Positions 1-5,433 of a DNA stretch of 5,433 nucleotides are shown here, in pieces (the first letter of the stretch is position 1; every line of letters starts with the position of its first letter). Both the position numbers and the translations under genes were made by a program. The stretch lies in the NCBI GenBank assembly GCA_028292785.1, contig JAQGLQ010000472.1, positions 1 to 5,433 on the forward strand, in the 5' to 3' direction. Under the pieces are notes generated by a model. It searched no databases. It saw nothing but the letters and a program-made list of their open reading frames with translations, and was not told where the DNA came from. The DNA is from Noviherbaspirillum sp. Lineage in GTDB: Bacteria > Pseudomonadota > Gammaproteobacteria > Burkholderiales > Burkholderiaceae.

Positions 1-267
1 GAAGATGCGCTGCAACGCCATCCCGCGGTCCTGGAATGCGCCGTGATCGGCTGGCCCGACGAAGCGCGCGGCCAGATCGTCAAGGCCTTCGTCGTGCTGC
101 GCGCCGGCGTCGCGCAGTCGGAAGCGATCGCCAGGGAGCTGCAGGAATTCGTCAAGCACACCATCGCGCCGTACAAGTATCCGCGCGCGGTTGCGTTTCT
201 CGATGCGCTGCCGAGGACGGGGAATGGGAAGCTGCAGCGGTATAAGTTACGGCATGGGGCAGGTTGA
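1..267 (+). CDS. Aryl-CoA ligase (benzoate-CoA ligase family), C-terminal fragment; probable 2-aminobenzoate-CoA ligase
   Basis: This is the last 88 residues of an adenylate-forming acyl-CoA synthetase; the gene begins upstream of the window. These enzymes couple an aromatic acid to CoA using ATP, via an acyl-adenylate. The visible part is the mobile C-terminal subdomain. It begins with the typical segment '[18 protein letters not shown]', followed by '[15 protein letters not shown]' and '[21 protein letters not shown]'. It ends with the A10 motif GNGKLQR, whose lysine (residue 77 of the fragment) is the conserved catalytic lysine of adenylation. The 'YKYPR...[15 protein letters not shown]' ending resembles benzoate- and 2-aminobenzoate-CoA ligases. 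Substrate specificity lies in the missing N-terminal domain, so 'anthranilate' is inferred from the monooxygenase/reductase downstream (the Azoarcus evansii ligase is called AbmG). The family call is firm; the substrate is not. Confidence 0.88.
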   Translation, partial: EDALQRHPAVLECAVIGWPDEARGQIVKAFVVLRAGVAQSEAIARELQEFVKHTIAPYKYPRAVAFLDALPRTGNGKLQRYKLRHGAG

Positions 268-312
268 TGAGCGGATCGAGACACAGACTCGCTATCCCGA
301 GCACGCCGCCTT

Positions 313-336
313 GGCGCAGGCTTGCAAGCCTGTGCC
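313..336. promoter_or_regulatory. Near-perfect 24-bp palindrome, candidate MarR-type operator
   Basis: The gap between the ligase stop and the monooxygenase start (268-373) contains an inverted repeat centred between bases 324 and 325. Its inner 16 bp (317-332), CAGGCTTGCAAGCCTG, are a perfect palindrome. The symmetry extends to 24 bp with one mismatched pair (316 G with 333 T). It ends 37 nt before the ATG at 374. There is no loop of fixed sequence and no T-run follows, so it does not look like an intrinsic terminator. The TTGC/GCAA centre and length suit a dimeric winged-helix repressor, and a MarR gene lies in the same cluster; binding by that protein is inference. I could not find a convincing -10/-35 pair beside it. 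Confidence 0.5.
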
Positions 337-360
337 GTTGCGAAGCACCGAAGAGACCGG

Positions 361-365
361 AGGAG
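361..365 (+). promoter_or_regulatory. Ribosome binding site fixing the monooxygenase/reductase start
   Basis: AGGAG (within a wider GGAGGAG at 359-365) lies 8 nt upstream of the ATG at 374. The open frame runs upstream to 191, but that part overlaps the ligase coding end and crosses the palindrome. The Shine-Dalgarno and the immediate FAD-binding beta strand after ATG 374 decide the start. Confidence 0.8.
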
Positions 366-373
366 CGCCACCC

Positions 374-2767
374 ATGAACATCATTTGCATCGGCGGCGGC
401 CCCGCGGGCCTGTACTTCGCCCTGCTGATGAAAAAGCAGAACCCCACCCACGCAATCACGGTAATCGAACGCAACCGCCCGTACGACACCTTTGGCTGGG
501 GCGTGGTCTTCTCCGATCAGACCCTCGGTAACCTGGTCAACGCCGACGAACCGACCGCGAAAGCCATCCTGCAGTCCTTCAATCACTGGAACGACATCGA
601 TACCCATTTCAAGGGCCGCACCATCACCTCGGGCGGACACGGCTTCTGCGGCATCGGCCGCAAACGGCTGCTGAACATCCTGCAGCAGCGCTGCGAGGAG
701 CTGGGCGTGCGCCTGGTGTTCGAGACCGAGGTGACCGACGATCGCATCGTCGCCGAACAATACGGGGCCGACCTGGTGATCGCATCCGACGGTCTGAACA
801 GCCGCGTCCGCGCACGTTATGACGGCAGCTACCGGCCCGCGGTCGATACGCGCCACTGCCGCTTCGTCTGGCTTGGCACCCGCAAGCTGTTTTCCGCCTT
901 CACCTTCGCCTTCGAGGAAACCGAGCACGGCTGGTTTCAGGCGCATGCCTATCAGTACGACGGCGACACATCGACCTTCATCGTCGAGACGCCGGAAGAA
1001 GTCTGGGCGAAATCCGGGTTCGCCGAAATGAGCCAGGAACAGGCTATCGCATTCTGCGAGAAGCTGTTCGCGAACTGCCTTGACGGGCACAAGCTGATGA
1101 CCAATGCACGCCACCTGCGCGGTTCGGCGATCTGGATCAAGTTTCCGCGCGTCGTCTGCGGCAGCTGGGTGCACTGGAACGCCATCGGCGGCCGGCGGGT
1201 GCCGGTGGTGCTGATGGGCGACGCCGCGCATACCGCGCATTTCTCGGTCGGGTCGGGCACCAAGCTGGCGCTGGAAGACGCGATCGAACTGGCGCACTGC
1301 TTCGCGCTGCACGGCGATGCAGACATGGAACACGTCATGGCGGCCTACGAAAAGGCGCGCACCGTCGAAGTGCTGAAGATACAGAGCGCGGCGCGCAACT
1401 CGATGGAATGGTTTGAGAACGTGCATCGCTACGCCGATCTGGACGCGGAGCAGTTCGCCTATTCGATGCTGACGCGCAGCCAGCGCCTCTCGCATGAGAA
1501 CCTGCGGCTACGCGATCCGGCCTATGTCGAGCGCTTCGAGCGCTGGTTCGAGGCGCGCGCGCACGCGCAGGCGGGCCTGCCGCCGCGTCAGGGCAGCCGC
1601 GCCATGCCGCCGATGCTGACGCCGTTCCGGCTGCGCGGCGTGCTGCTGAAGAACCGCATCGTGGTGTCGCCGATGGCGCAGTATTCGGCGACCGATGGCA
1701 TCGCGGGCGATTATCACCTGGTGCATCTCGGCGCGCGCGCGATGGGCGGCGCGGCGATGGTCTTCGCCGAAATGACCTGCGTGTCCGCCGACGCGCGCAT
1801 CACCCCCGCCTGCCCCGGACTGTACACGCCGGAACACACGCAGGCATGGAAACGCATCGTCGATTTCGTCCATGCGAACTCCGATGCGAAGATCGCGATG
1901 CAGCTCGGCCATGCGGGGCCGAAAGGGTCGACCCGCCGTTCCTGGGACGGCGCCGACCTGCCGCTGGAAAGCGGCAACTGGCCGCTGGTCGCCGCATCCG
2001 AGCAGCAGTATCTTCCCGGCGTGTCGCAAACCGCCCGCGCCGCAAGCCGCGACGACATGGAACGCATCAAGGCCGATTTCGTGCGCGCCGCGCAGGCGGC
2101 GGCCGAGGCGGGTTTCGACTGGCTGGAACTGCATTGCGCGCACGGCTATCTGCTGTCGAGCTTCATTTCGCCGCTGACCAACCGCCGCGGCGACGAATAC
2201 GGCGGCTCGCTGGAAAACCGCTGCCGTTATCCGCTTGAAGTGTTCAGCGCGATCCGCGCCGTCTGGCCCGAGGACAAGCCGATCAGCGTGCGCATCTCCG
2301 CGCACGACTGGGTCGAAGGCGGCATCACGCCCGACGACGCGGTGGTCATCGCGCGCCTGTTCAGGCAGGCCGGGGCGGACATGATCGACTGTTCCTCCGG
2401 GCAGGTCAGCAAGCAGGAACAGCCGGTGTATGGCCGCATGTTCCAGACGCCTTTCTCGGACCGCATCCGCAACGAGGCGGGCATTCCGACCATCGCGGTA
2501 GGCGCGATCTTCGAGGCCGATCATGCCAATGGCATCATTGCCGCCGGGCGCGCGGACCTGTGCGCGGTGGCGCGGCCGCATCTCGCCAATCCGGCATGGA
2601 CGCTGACGGAAGCGGCGAAGATCGGTCACACGGATATCGAATGGCCGAAGCAGTATCGGGCAGGCAAGCTGCAGCTCGAGCGCAATCTCGAGCGCGAAAG
2701 ACAGATGGCCGCCGCCAGCAGCGGCCTGACGCCGCAGCAGATCGCGGCAAAACTATTGGAGGGCTGA
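374..2767 (+). CDS. abmA: 2-aminobenzoyl-CoA monooxygenase/reductase-type fusion (bifunctional salicylyl-CoA 5-hydroxylase/oxidoreductase family)
   Basis: A 797-residue cytoplasmic flavoenzyme with two fused catalytic modules. Residues 1 to about 395 form a class A FAD aromatic hydroxylase: GGGPAG at 7-12, the acidic end of the second strand at E32, the DG motif at D139-G140, and a GDAAH motif at 282-286. That motif continues with Phe290 where most relatives have Pro, and GTK where they have GMN. After a linker at about 396-412, residues 413 to about 775 form an OYE-type flavin reductase. It carries '[13 protein letters not shown]' (426-438), 'QLGHAG' with H513, '[14 protein letters not shown]' (587-600), RGDEYGG (605-611) and 'RPHLANPAW' near 734-742. 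In Azoarcus evansii this architecture hydroxylates 2-aminobenzoyl-CoA at C5 and reduces the ring to a cyclohexenone CoA ester. A salicylyl-CoA 5-hydroxylase is the main alternative, but the reductase half and the beta-oxidation genes downstream favour anthranilate. The following gene starts 2 nt after the stop. Confidence 0.9.
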   Translation: MNIICIGGGPAGLYFALLMKKQNPTHAITVIERNRPYDTFGWGVVFSDQTLGNLVNADEPTAKAILQSFNHWNDIDTHFKGRTITSGGHGFCGIGRKRLLNILQQRCEELGVRLVFETEVTDDRIVAEQYGADLVIASDGLNSRVRARYDGSYRPAVDTRHCRFVWLGTRKLFSAFTFAFEETEHGWFQAHAYQYDGDTSTFIVETPEEVWAKSGFAEMSQEQAIAFCEKLFANCLDGHKLMTNARHLRGSAIWIKFPRVVCGSWVHWNAIGGRRVPVVLMGDAAHTAHFSVGSGTKLALEDAIELAHCFALHGDADMEHVMAAYEKARTVEVLKIQSAARNSMEWFENVHRYADLDAEQFAYSMLTRSQRLSHENLRLRDPAYVERFERWFEARAHAQAGLPPRQGSRAMPPMLTPFRLRGVLLKNRIVVSPMAQYSATDGIAGDYHLVHLGARAMGGAAMVFAEMTCVSADARITPACPGLYTPEHTQAWKRIVDFVHANSDAKIAMQLGHAGPKGSTRRSWDGADLPLESGNWPLVAASEQQYLPGVSQTARAASRDDMERIKADFVRAAQAAAEAGFDWLELHCAHGYLLSSFISPLTNRRGDEYGGSLENRCRYPLEVFSAIRAVWPEDKPISVRISAHDWVEGGITPDDAVVIARLFRQAGADMIDCSSGQVSKQEQPVYGRMFQTPFSDRIRNEAGIPTIAVGAIFEADHANGIIAAGRADLCAVARPHLANPAWTLTEAAKIGHTDIEWPKQYRAGKLQLERNLERERQMAAASSGLTPQQIAAKLLEG
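2758..2763 (+). promoter_or_regulatory. Ribosome binding site for the short-chain dehydrogenase, inside the preceding gene
   Basis: GGAGGG is embedded in the last codons of the monooxygenase/reductase and sits 6 nt before the ATG at 2770. It selects 2770 over the open frame extending upstream to 2560. The junction TGAGCATG (2765-2772) suggests translational coupling. Confidence 0.75.
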
Positions 2768-2769
2768 GC

Positions 2770-3552
2770 ATGGATTCCACTTACAGTCTTGCGGGCAGGC
2801 ATGCGCTCGTGACCGGCGGCGGCAGCGGCATCGGCGCGGCCGCCGCGCGGGCACTGCTGTCGCGCGGTGCGCGCGTGACGCTGGCCGGCCGCGATATCGC
2901 CGCCCTGTCGGCGACTGCCGCCGAACTCAAGTCACGCGGCGAGGTCGACTATGTAGCGGTCGATGTCGCCTACCGGACATCGGTGACGCAGGGATTCGAG
3001 CGGGCCTCGGTACGCTTCGGCCCCGTCGATATCCTGGTCAACAATGCCGGGCAGGCGGCGTCGGCGCCGTTCGCCAAAACGGATGAAGCCATGTGGCAGC
3101 AGATGCTGACCGTCAATCTCACCGGCACCTACCATTGCATCCAGGCGGCATTGCCGGCGATGCTGGAAAACCGCTGGGGCCGCATCGTGAATGTGGCGAG
3201 CACCGCCGGCCTGATCGGCTACGGCTACGTGACGGCCTACTGCGCCGCCAAGCATGGCGTGATCGGACTGACCCGCGCGCTGGCGCTGGAAGTCGCTGCC
3301 AGGGGAGTGACGGTCAACGCGGTATGCCCCGGCTATACCGACACCGATATCGTCAGGAATGCGATCGACACCATCACGGCCCGCACCGGGCGGACCACGG
3401 AACAGGCGCGCGCCGAACTGACCGCGCGCAATCCGCAGGGACGTCTGGTCAGGCCGGAAGAAGTCGCGGACACGGTGGCCTGGCTGTGCCTGCCAGGTTC
3501 GGCGGCCATGAATGGACAGTCGCTGGCGGTGGCCGGCGGCGAAGTGATGTAA
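2770..3552 (+). CDS. Short-chain dehydrogenase/reductase (SDR), probable 3-hydroxyacyl-CoA or cyclic hydroxyacyl-CoA dehydrogenase
   Basis: A 260-residue classical SDR, of normal length for the family, predicted to be a soluble NAD(P)-dependent oxidoreductase. The dinucleotide motif TGGGSGIG is at 15-22, NNAG at 91-94, and the catalytic tetrad is complete: N116, S144, Y157 and K161 (YCAAK). PGYTDT at 187-192 is the usual segment after the active site. The second strand ends 'TLAGRD' (37-42), with Arg41 where NAD-specific enzymes usually have Asp, which hints at NADP(H) preference. In this cluster it most plausibly oxidises a hydroxyacyl-CoA, or interconverts a keto/hydroxy group, on the cyclic CoA intermediate made by the preceding enzyme; BadH-type 2-hydroxycyclohexanecarboxyl-CoA dehydrogenases are a functional analogy. 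The family is certain, the substrate is context only. Start chosen by GGAGGG and by the motif position. Confidence 0.92.
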   Translation: MDSTYSLAGRHALVTGGGSGIGAAAARALLSRGARVTLAGRDIAALSATAAELKSRGEVDYVAVDVAYRTSVTQGFERASVRFGPVDILVNNAGQAASAPFAKTDEAMWQQMLTVNLTGTYHCIQAALPAMLENRWGRIVNVASTAGLIGYGYVTAYCAAKHGVIGLTRALALEVAARGVTVNAVCPGYTDTDIVRNAIDTITARTGRTTEQARAELTARNPQGRLVRPEEVADTVAWLCLPGSAAMNGQSLAVAGGEVM

Positions 3553-3560
3553 AAGCCTTG

Positions 3561-3565
3561 AGGAG
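3561..3565 (+). promoter_or_regulatory. Ribosome binding site for the MarR regulator
   Basis: AGGAG lies 7 nt before the ATG at 3573, in the 20-nt gap after the dehydrogenase stop. It decides the start, because the frame is open far upstream (to 3093) through the dehydrogenase gene. Confidence 0.75.
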
Positions 3566-3572
3566 CAAATCA

Positions 3573-4118
3573 ATGCGACGCAAGCCGGATGCCGCGAATT
3601 GCGAGAGCCGCAAAGGCCAGGACCAGGAGCATCGGGAAATCGATCTGGAAACCAGGCTTACGCAAGACCATCATCAGCCGCTCCGGCTTTGGCTGCGCAT
3701 GTTATCGTGCACGGTGCGCATCGAGAGCGAAATCCGCACCCGGCTGCGCGCGGAGTTCGGCATCACCCTGCCCCGCTTCGACCTGATGGCGCAGCTGGAG
3801 CGGCATCCCGAGGGGCTCAGGATGGGCGAACTGTCGAAGCGGATGATGGTCACCGGCGGCAACATCACCACCATCACCGACCAGCTCGAACAGGAAAAGC
3901 TGGTGGCGCGCACGCCCGACGCGCATGATCGCCGCGCCTTCAGCGTCAAGCTCACCGCCGCCGGCCGCCGCAGCTTCGCGCGCATGGCGCGGGTGCACGA
4001 AGAATGGATCGGCGAACTGCTGGGCGGCCTGTCGAACGACGACAAGACGCAGCTGATCGCATTGCTGTCGCGGGTGAAGCGGCATCTCAACAATAGTGCG
4101 AATACCAACGAAGAATGA
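3573..4118 (+). CDS. MarR-family transcriptional regulator
   Basis: A 181-residue winged helix-turn-helix protein. Residues 36-60 form the first dimerisation helix. The DNA-binding core is 67-131: 'LPRFDLMAQLERHPEGLRMGE' begins it, the recognition region 'MMVTGGNITTITDQLEQ' spans 91-107, and the wing carries D119-R120-R121 followed by 'VKLTAAG', the classic MarR wing signature. The C-terminal helices (132-172) complete the dimer interface. The first 35 or so residues are an unusually long, charged, probably disordered extension (RRK, ESRKGQDQEHREID). MarR proteins in aromatic-acid and aryl-CoA pathways (for example BadR, CouR, HcaR) are commonly repressors or activators released or triggered by the acid or its CoA thioester. 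Here the ligand would probably be 2-aminobenzoate or 2-aminobenzoyl-CoA (inference). The gene is co-directional inside the operon, 20 nt after the dehydrogenase, so autoregulation is likely. The palindrome at 313-336 is the candidate target. Confidence 0.92.
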   Translation: MRRKPDAANCESRKGQDQEHREIDLETRLTQDHHQPLRLWLRMLSCTVRIESEIRTRLRAEFGITLPRFDLMAQLERHPEGLRMGELSKRMMVTGGNITTITDQLEQEKLVARTPDAHDRRAFSVKLTAAGRRSFARMARVHEEWIGELLGGLSNDDKTQLIALLSRVKRHLNNSANTNEE

Positions 4119-4134
4119 CGGCTGCGCGCGGCCG
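4119..4134. repeat. Short GC-rich inverted repeat directly after the MarR stop
   Basis: CGGCTGCGCGCGGCCG begins at the first base after the MarR stop codon and is symmetrical apart from one T/G pair (4123/4130). As RNA it could form a 6-bp stem with a CGCG loop. No T-run follows, so it is not an intrinsic terminator. In DNA this GC-rich, such repeats occur by chance, so its function is uncertain. Confidence 0.3.
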
Positions 4135-4143
4135 GATGAAAGC

Positions 4144-4149
4144 AAGGAG
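4144..4149 (+). promoter_or_regulatory. Ribosome binding site deciding the crotonase start
   Basis: AAGGAG is 7 nt before the ATG at 4157. The in-frame ATG at 4208, which would give the shorter N-terminus MSDYRARHF, has no purine-rich sequence at the right distance. The longer start is therefore preferred. Confidence 0.7.
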
Positions 4150-4156
4150 ATGAACC

Positions 4157-5011
4157 ATGCGTTACCTACCCGGACAAGCGCAGGCGCTGCCCGGCACGCG
4201 TCAGCCGATGTCCGATTACCGGGCGCGCCACTTCCGTTACGAGGCGCGGGCCGGCGTCGCGACCGTCACGCTCGATCGTCCGGAACGCAAGAATCCGCTG
4301 ACCTTCGCATCGTATGCGGAGCTGCGCGATCTGTTTCGCGCGCTTGCCCATGCCGATGATGTGAAGGCCGTTGTCATCCACGGCGCCGGCGATAATTTCT
4401 GTTCCGGCGGCGACGTGCACGACATCATCGGACCGCTGACGCAGCTCGACATGCCGGGTCTGCTCGCGTTCACCCGGATGACCGGCGACCTGGTGAAGGC
4501 GATGCTCGCCTGTCCGCAGCCGATCGTGGCGGCGGTAGACGGCGTGTGCGCCGGCGCCGGGGCGATGCTGGCGCTGGCCGCCGACATGCGCTTCGGCACC
4601 GCGCGCAGCAAGACCGCTTTTCTGTTCACCCGGGTCGGGCTGGCCGGCTGCGATATGGGCGCATGCGCGCTGCTGCCGCGCGTGATCGGACAGGGCCGCG
4701 CGGCCGAGCTGCTGTTCACCGGGCGCGGCATGAGCGGAACCGAAGGCGAGCAGTGGGGCTTTTTCAACCGCCTCTGCATGCCGGAATCGGTGCTGGCCGA
4801 TGCGCAGGCATTCGCCGCCGAGCTTGCGCGCGGTCCGACCTTCGCGCACGGCATGACCAAGAAAATGTTGCAGCAGGAATGGAACATGAGCGTCGACCAG
4901 GCGATCGAAGCCGAGGCGCAGGCGCAGGCGATCTGCATGGCGACCAATGACTTCCACCGTGCCTATCACGCTTTCGTGAACAAGCAGCGGCCGGCTTTCG
5001 AAGGCGATTGA
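4157..5011 (+). CDS. Enoyl-CoA hydratase/isomerase (crotonase) family protein
   Basis: A 284-residue crotonase-fold protein, slightly long because of a 17-residue N-terminal extension before the usual start of the fold. '[18 protein letters not shown]' (33-50) is the family's first strand and turn. The two oxyanion-hole segments are visible: 'FCSGGDV' (81-87) and '[16 protein letters not shown]' (128-143). '[19 protein letters not shown]' (172-190) is the typical helix after the active site. Aligned by eye with rat mitochondrial enoyl-CoA hydratase, the two catalytic glutamates (Glu144, Glu164) fall at Met137 and Phe157, so ordinary water addition to an enoyl-CoA is doubtful. Asp166 in 'LAGCDMGAC' is a possible alternative acid/base. 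In the pathway it may hydrate, isomerise or hydrolytically open the cyclic CoA intermediate. The family is secure, the reaction is not. The next gene starts 2 nt after the stop. Confidence 0.9.
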   Translation: MRYLPGQAQALPGTRQPMSDYRARHFRYEARAGVATVTLDRPERKNPLTFASYAELRDLFRALAHADDVKAVVIHGAGDNFCSGGDVHDIIGPLTQLDMPGLLAFTRMTGDLVKAMLACPQPIVAAVDGVCAGAGAMLALAADMRFGTARSKTAFLFTRVGLAGCDMGACALLPRVIGQGRAAELLFTGRGMSGTEGEQWGFFNRLCMPESVLADAQAFAAELARGPTFAHGMTKKMLQQEWNMSVDQAIEAEAQAQAICMATNDFHRAYHAFVNKQRPAFEGD

Positions 5012-5013
5012 GC

Positions 5014-5433
5014 ATGAGCGACAAAAGCTATCTCGAATGGCCCTTTCTCACGCAGCGGCACCGCGCGCTGGAACAGTCGCTGGACAGCTGGGCGGCCCGC
5101 GTGCCGTCGCACGCGCACGCGGAGAATGTCGACGACGCCTGCCGCGCGCTGGTGCGGCTGCTCGGCGATGCCGGCTGGCTCAGGCATGCCGTCGGCGGCA
5201 CCGCTTACGGCGGCGCGGCCGACGCCATCGACACGCGCGCCGTCTGCCTGATCCGCGAAACGCTGGCACGCCACTCGGGACTGGCGGATTTCGCGTTCGC
5301 CATGCAGGGGCTCGGGTCGGGCGCGATCACGTTGTTCGGCACTGAAGAACAAAAGCAGCGCTATCTGACGCGGGTTGGTCTCGGCGATGCCATCGCGGCG
5401 TTCGCGCTGTCGGAGCCGGAAGCCGGTTCGGAT
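5014..5433 (+). CDS. Acyl-CoA dehydrogenase, N-terminal part (cut by the window end)
   Basis: The frame opened by ATG 5014 stays open to the last base, giving 140 residues beginning MSDKSYLEWPFLTQRHRALE. It matches the N-terminal helical domain and the start of the middle beta domain of acyl-CoA dehydrogenases. 'GWLRHAVGGTAYGG' lies near residue 54-67. 'GLGSGAITLFGTEEQKQRYL' is the usual helix before the FAD region, and 'FALSEPEAGSD' (130-140) is the family signature that contacts FAD and substrate. Such enzymes oxidise an acyl-CoA to an enoyl-CoA and pass electrons to electron-transferring flavoprotein. The catalytic Glu lies in the missing C-terminal half. It starts 2 nt after the crotonase stop with only a weak Shine-Dalgarno (AAGGCG at 5001-5006), so translation is probably coupled. 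It likely acts on a CoA intermediate downstream of the ring-reducing enzyme; the exact substrate is unknown. Confidence 0.9.
   Translation, partial: MSDKSYLEWPFLTQRHRALEQSLDSWAARVPSHAHAENVDDACRALVRLLGDAGWLRHAVGGTAYGGAADAIDTRAVCLIRETLARHSGLADFAFAMQGLGSGAITLFGTEEQKQRYLTRVGLGDAIAAFALSEPEAGSD

Noticed and set aside
264..296. TTGATG as a possible -35 box in front of the monooxygenase gene
   Set aside because: No acceptable -10 hexamer lies 16-19 nt downstream; the nearest AT-containing stretch (GCTATC) is about 21 nt away. Not supported as a promoter.
313..336. The palindrome read as a transcription terminator for the ligase
   Set aside because: No T-run follows the second arm and there is no unpaired loop. 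A symmetrical protein-binding site is the better reading.
191..373. Upstream extension of the monooxygenase/reductase frame by 61 codons
   Set aside because: It would overlap the ligase end and run through the palindrome. Its translation is not protein-like for this family, and ATG 374 has a strong Shine-Dalgarno and is followed directly by the FAD-binding motif.
152..1495. Long open frame on the - strand (447 codons) opposite the monooxygenase gene
   Set aside because: It is antisense to a gene with clear motifs. Its translation is low-complexity (rich in Arg, Ala, His, Val, Gly) without recognisable domains. GC-rich codon use commonly leaves such shadow frames open.
1508..2629. Long open frame on the - strand (373 codons) opposite the OYE half
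   Set aside because: Same reasoning: Arg/His-rich translation with no motif, fully antisense to the conserved reductase domain.
2560..2769. Upstream extension of the dehydrogenase frame
   Set aside because: It overlaps the conserved C-terminus of the preceding enzyme. ATG 2770 has GGAGGG at good spacing and gives the normal SDR N-terminus.
3653..3668. CAGGCTTACGCAAGAC, a partial resemblance to the palindrome at 317-332
   Set aside because: It matches only part of each half, has different central spacing, is not symmetrical, and lies inside the MarR coding region. Probably chance.

Overview
The window is GC-rich, densely coding DNA with all genes on the + strand. Codon third positions are mostly G or C. 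It looks like a proteobacterial chromosome, and a betaproteobacterium (Burkholderiales or Rhodocyclales type) is the best guess. That guess rests on gene content and composition only; there is no rRNA or other taxonomic marker here.

Layout: (1) positions 1-267 hold the 3' end of an aryl-CoA ligase of the benzoate-CoA ligase family. (2) A 106-bp gap follows, with a striking near-perfect 24-bp palindrome at 313-336. (3) Positions 374-2767 encode a 797-residue fusion of an FAD aromatic monooxygenase and an Old Yellow Enzyme (OYE) type flavin reductase. This is the architecture of 2-aminobenzoyl-CoA monooxygenase/reductase, often auto-annotated as 'bifunctional salicylyl-CoA 5-hydroxylase/oxidoreductase'. 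(4) 2770-3552 encodes a short-chain dehydrogenase. (5) 3573-4118 encodes a MarR-family regulator. (6) 4157-5011 encodes an enoyl-CoA hydratase/isomerase (crotonase) family protein. (7) From 5014 to the window edge is the N-terminal part of an acyl-CoA dehydrogenase. The genes are separated by 2-106 nt and most have clear Shine-Dalgarno sequences, so this reads as one catabolic operon or two closely coupled ones.

Functional picture (inference from family knowledge): the ligase activates an aromatic acid, most likely 2-aminobenzoate (anthranilate), to its CoA thioester. The fusion enzyme hydroxylates the ring at C5 with O2 and NAD(P)H and reduces it in the same polypeptide, giving a non-aromatic cyclic CoA ester. 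The dehydrogenase, crotonase and acyl-CoA dehydrogenase would then carry out beta-oxidation-like steps. The MarR protein probably senses the aromatic acid or its CoA thioester, and the palindrome at 313-336 is the obvious candidate operator. This corresponds to the known 'hybrid' aerobic anthranilate pathway first described in Azoarcus evansii, so the system is not new in kind.

Points worth a second look are the operator-like palindrome, the apparent absence of both canonical catalytic glutamates in the crotonase, the non-standard FAD 'GD' motif in the monooxygenase, and identical TGAGCATG stop/start junctions at two gene boundaries. No RNA genes, mobile elements, CRISPR arrays or convincing intrinsic terminators were seen.
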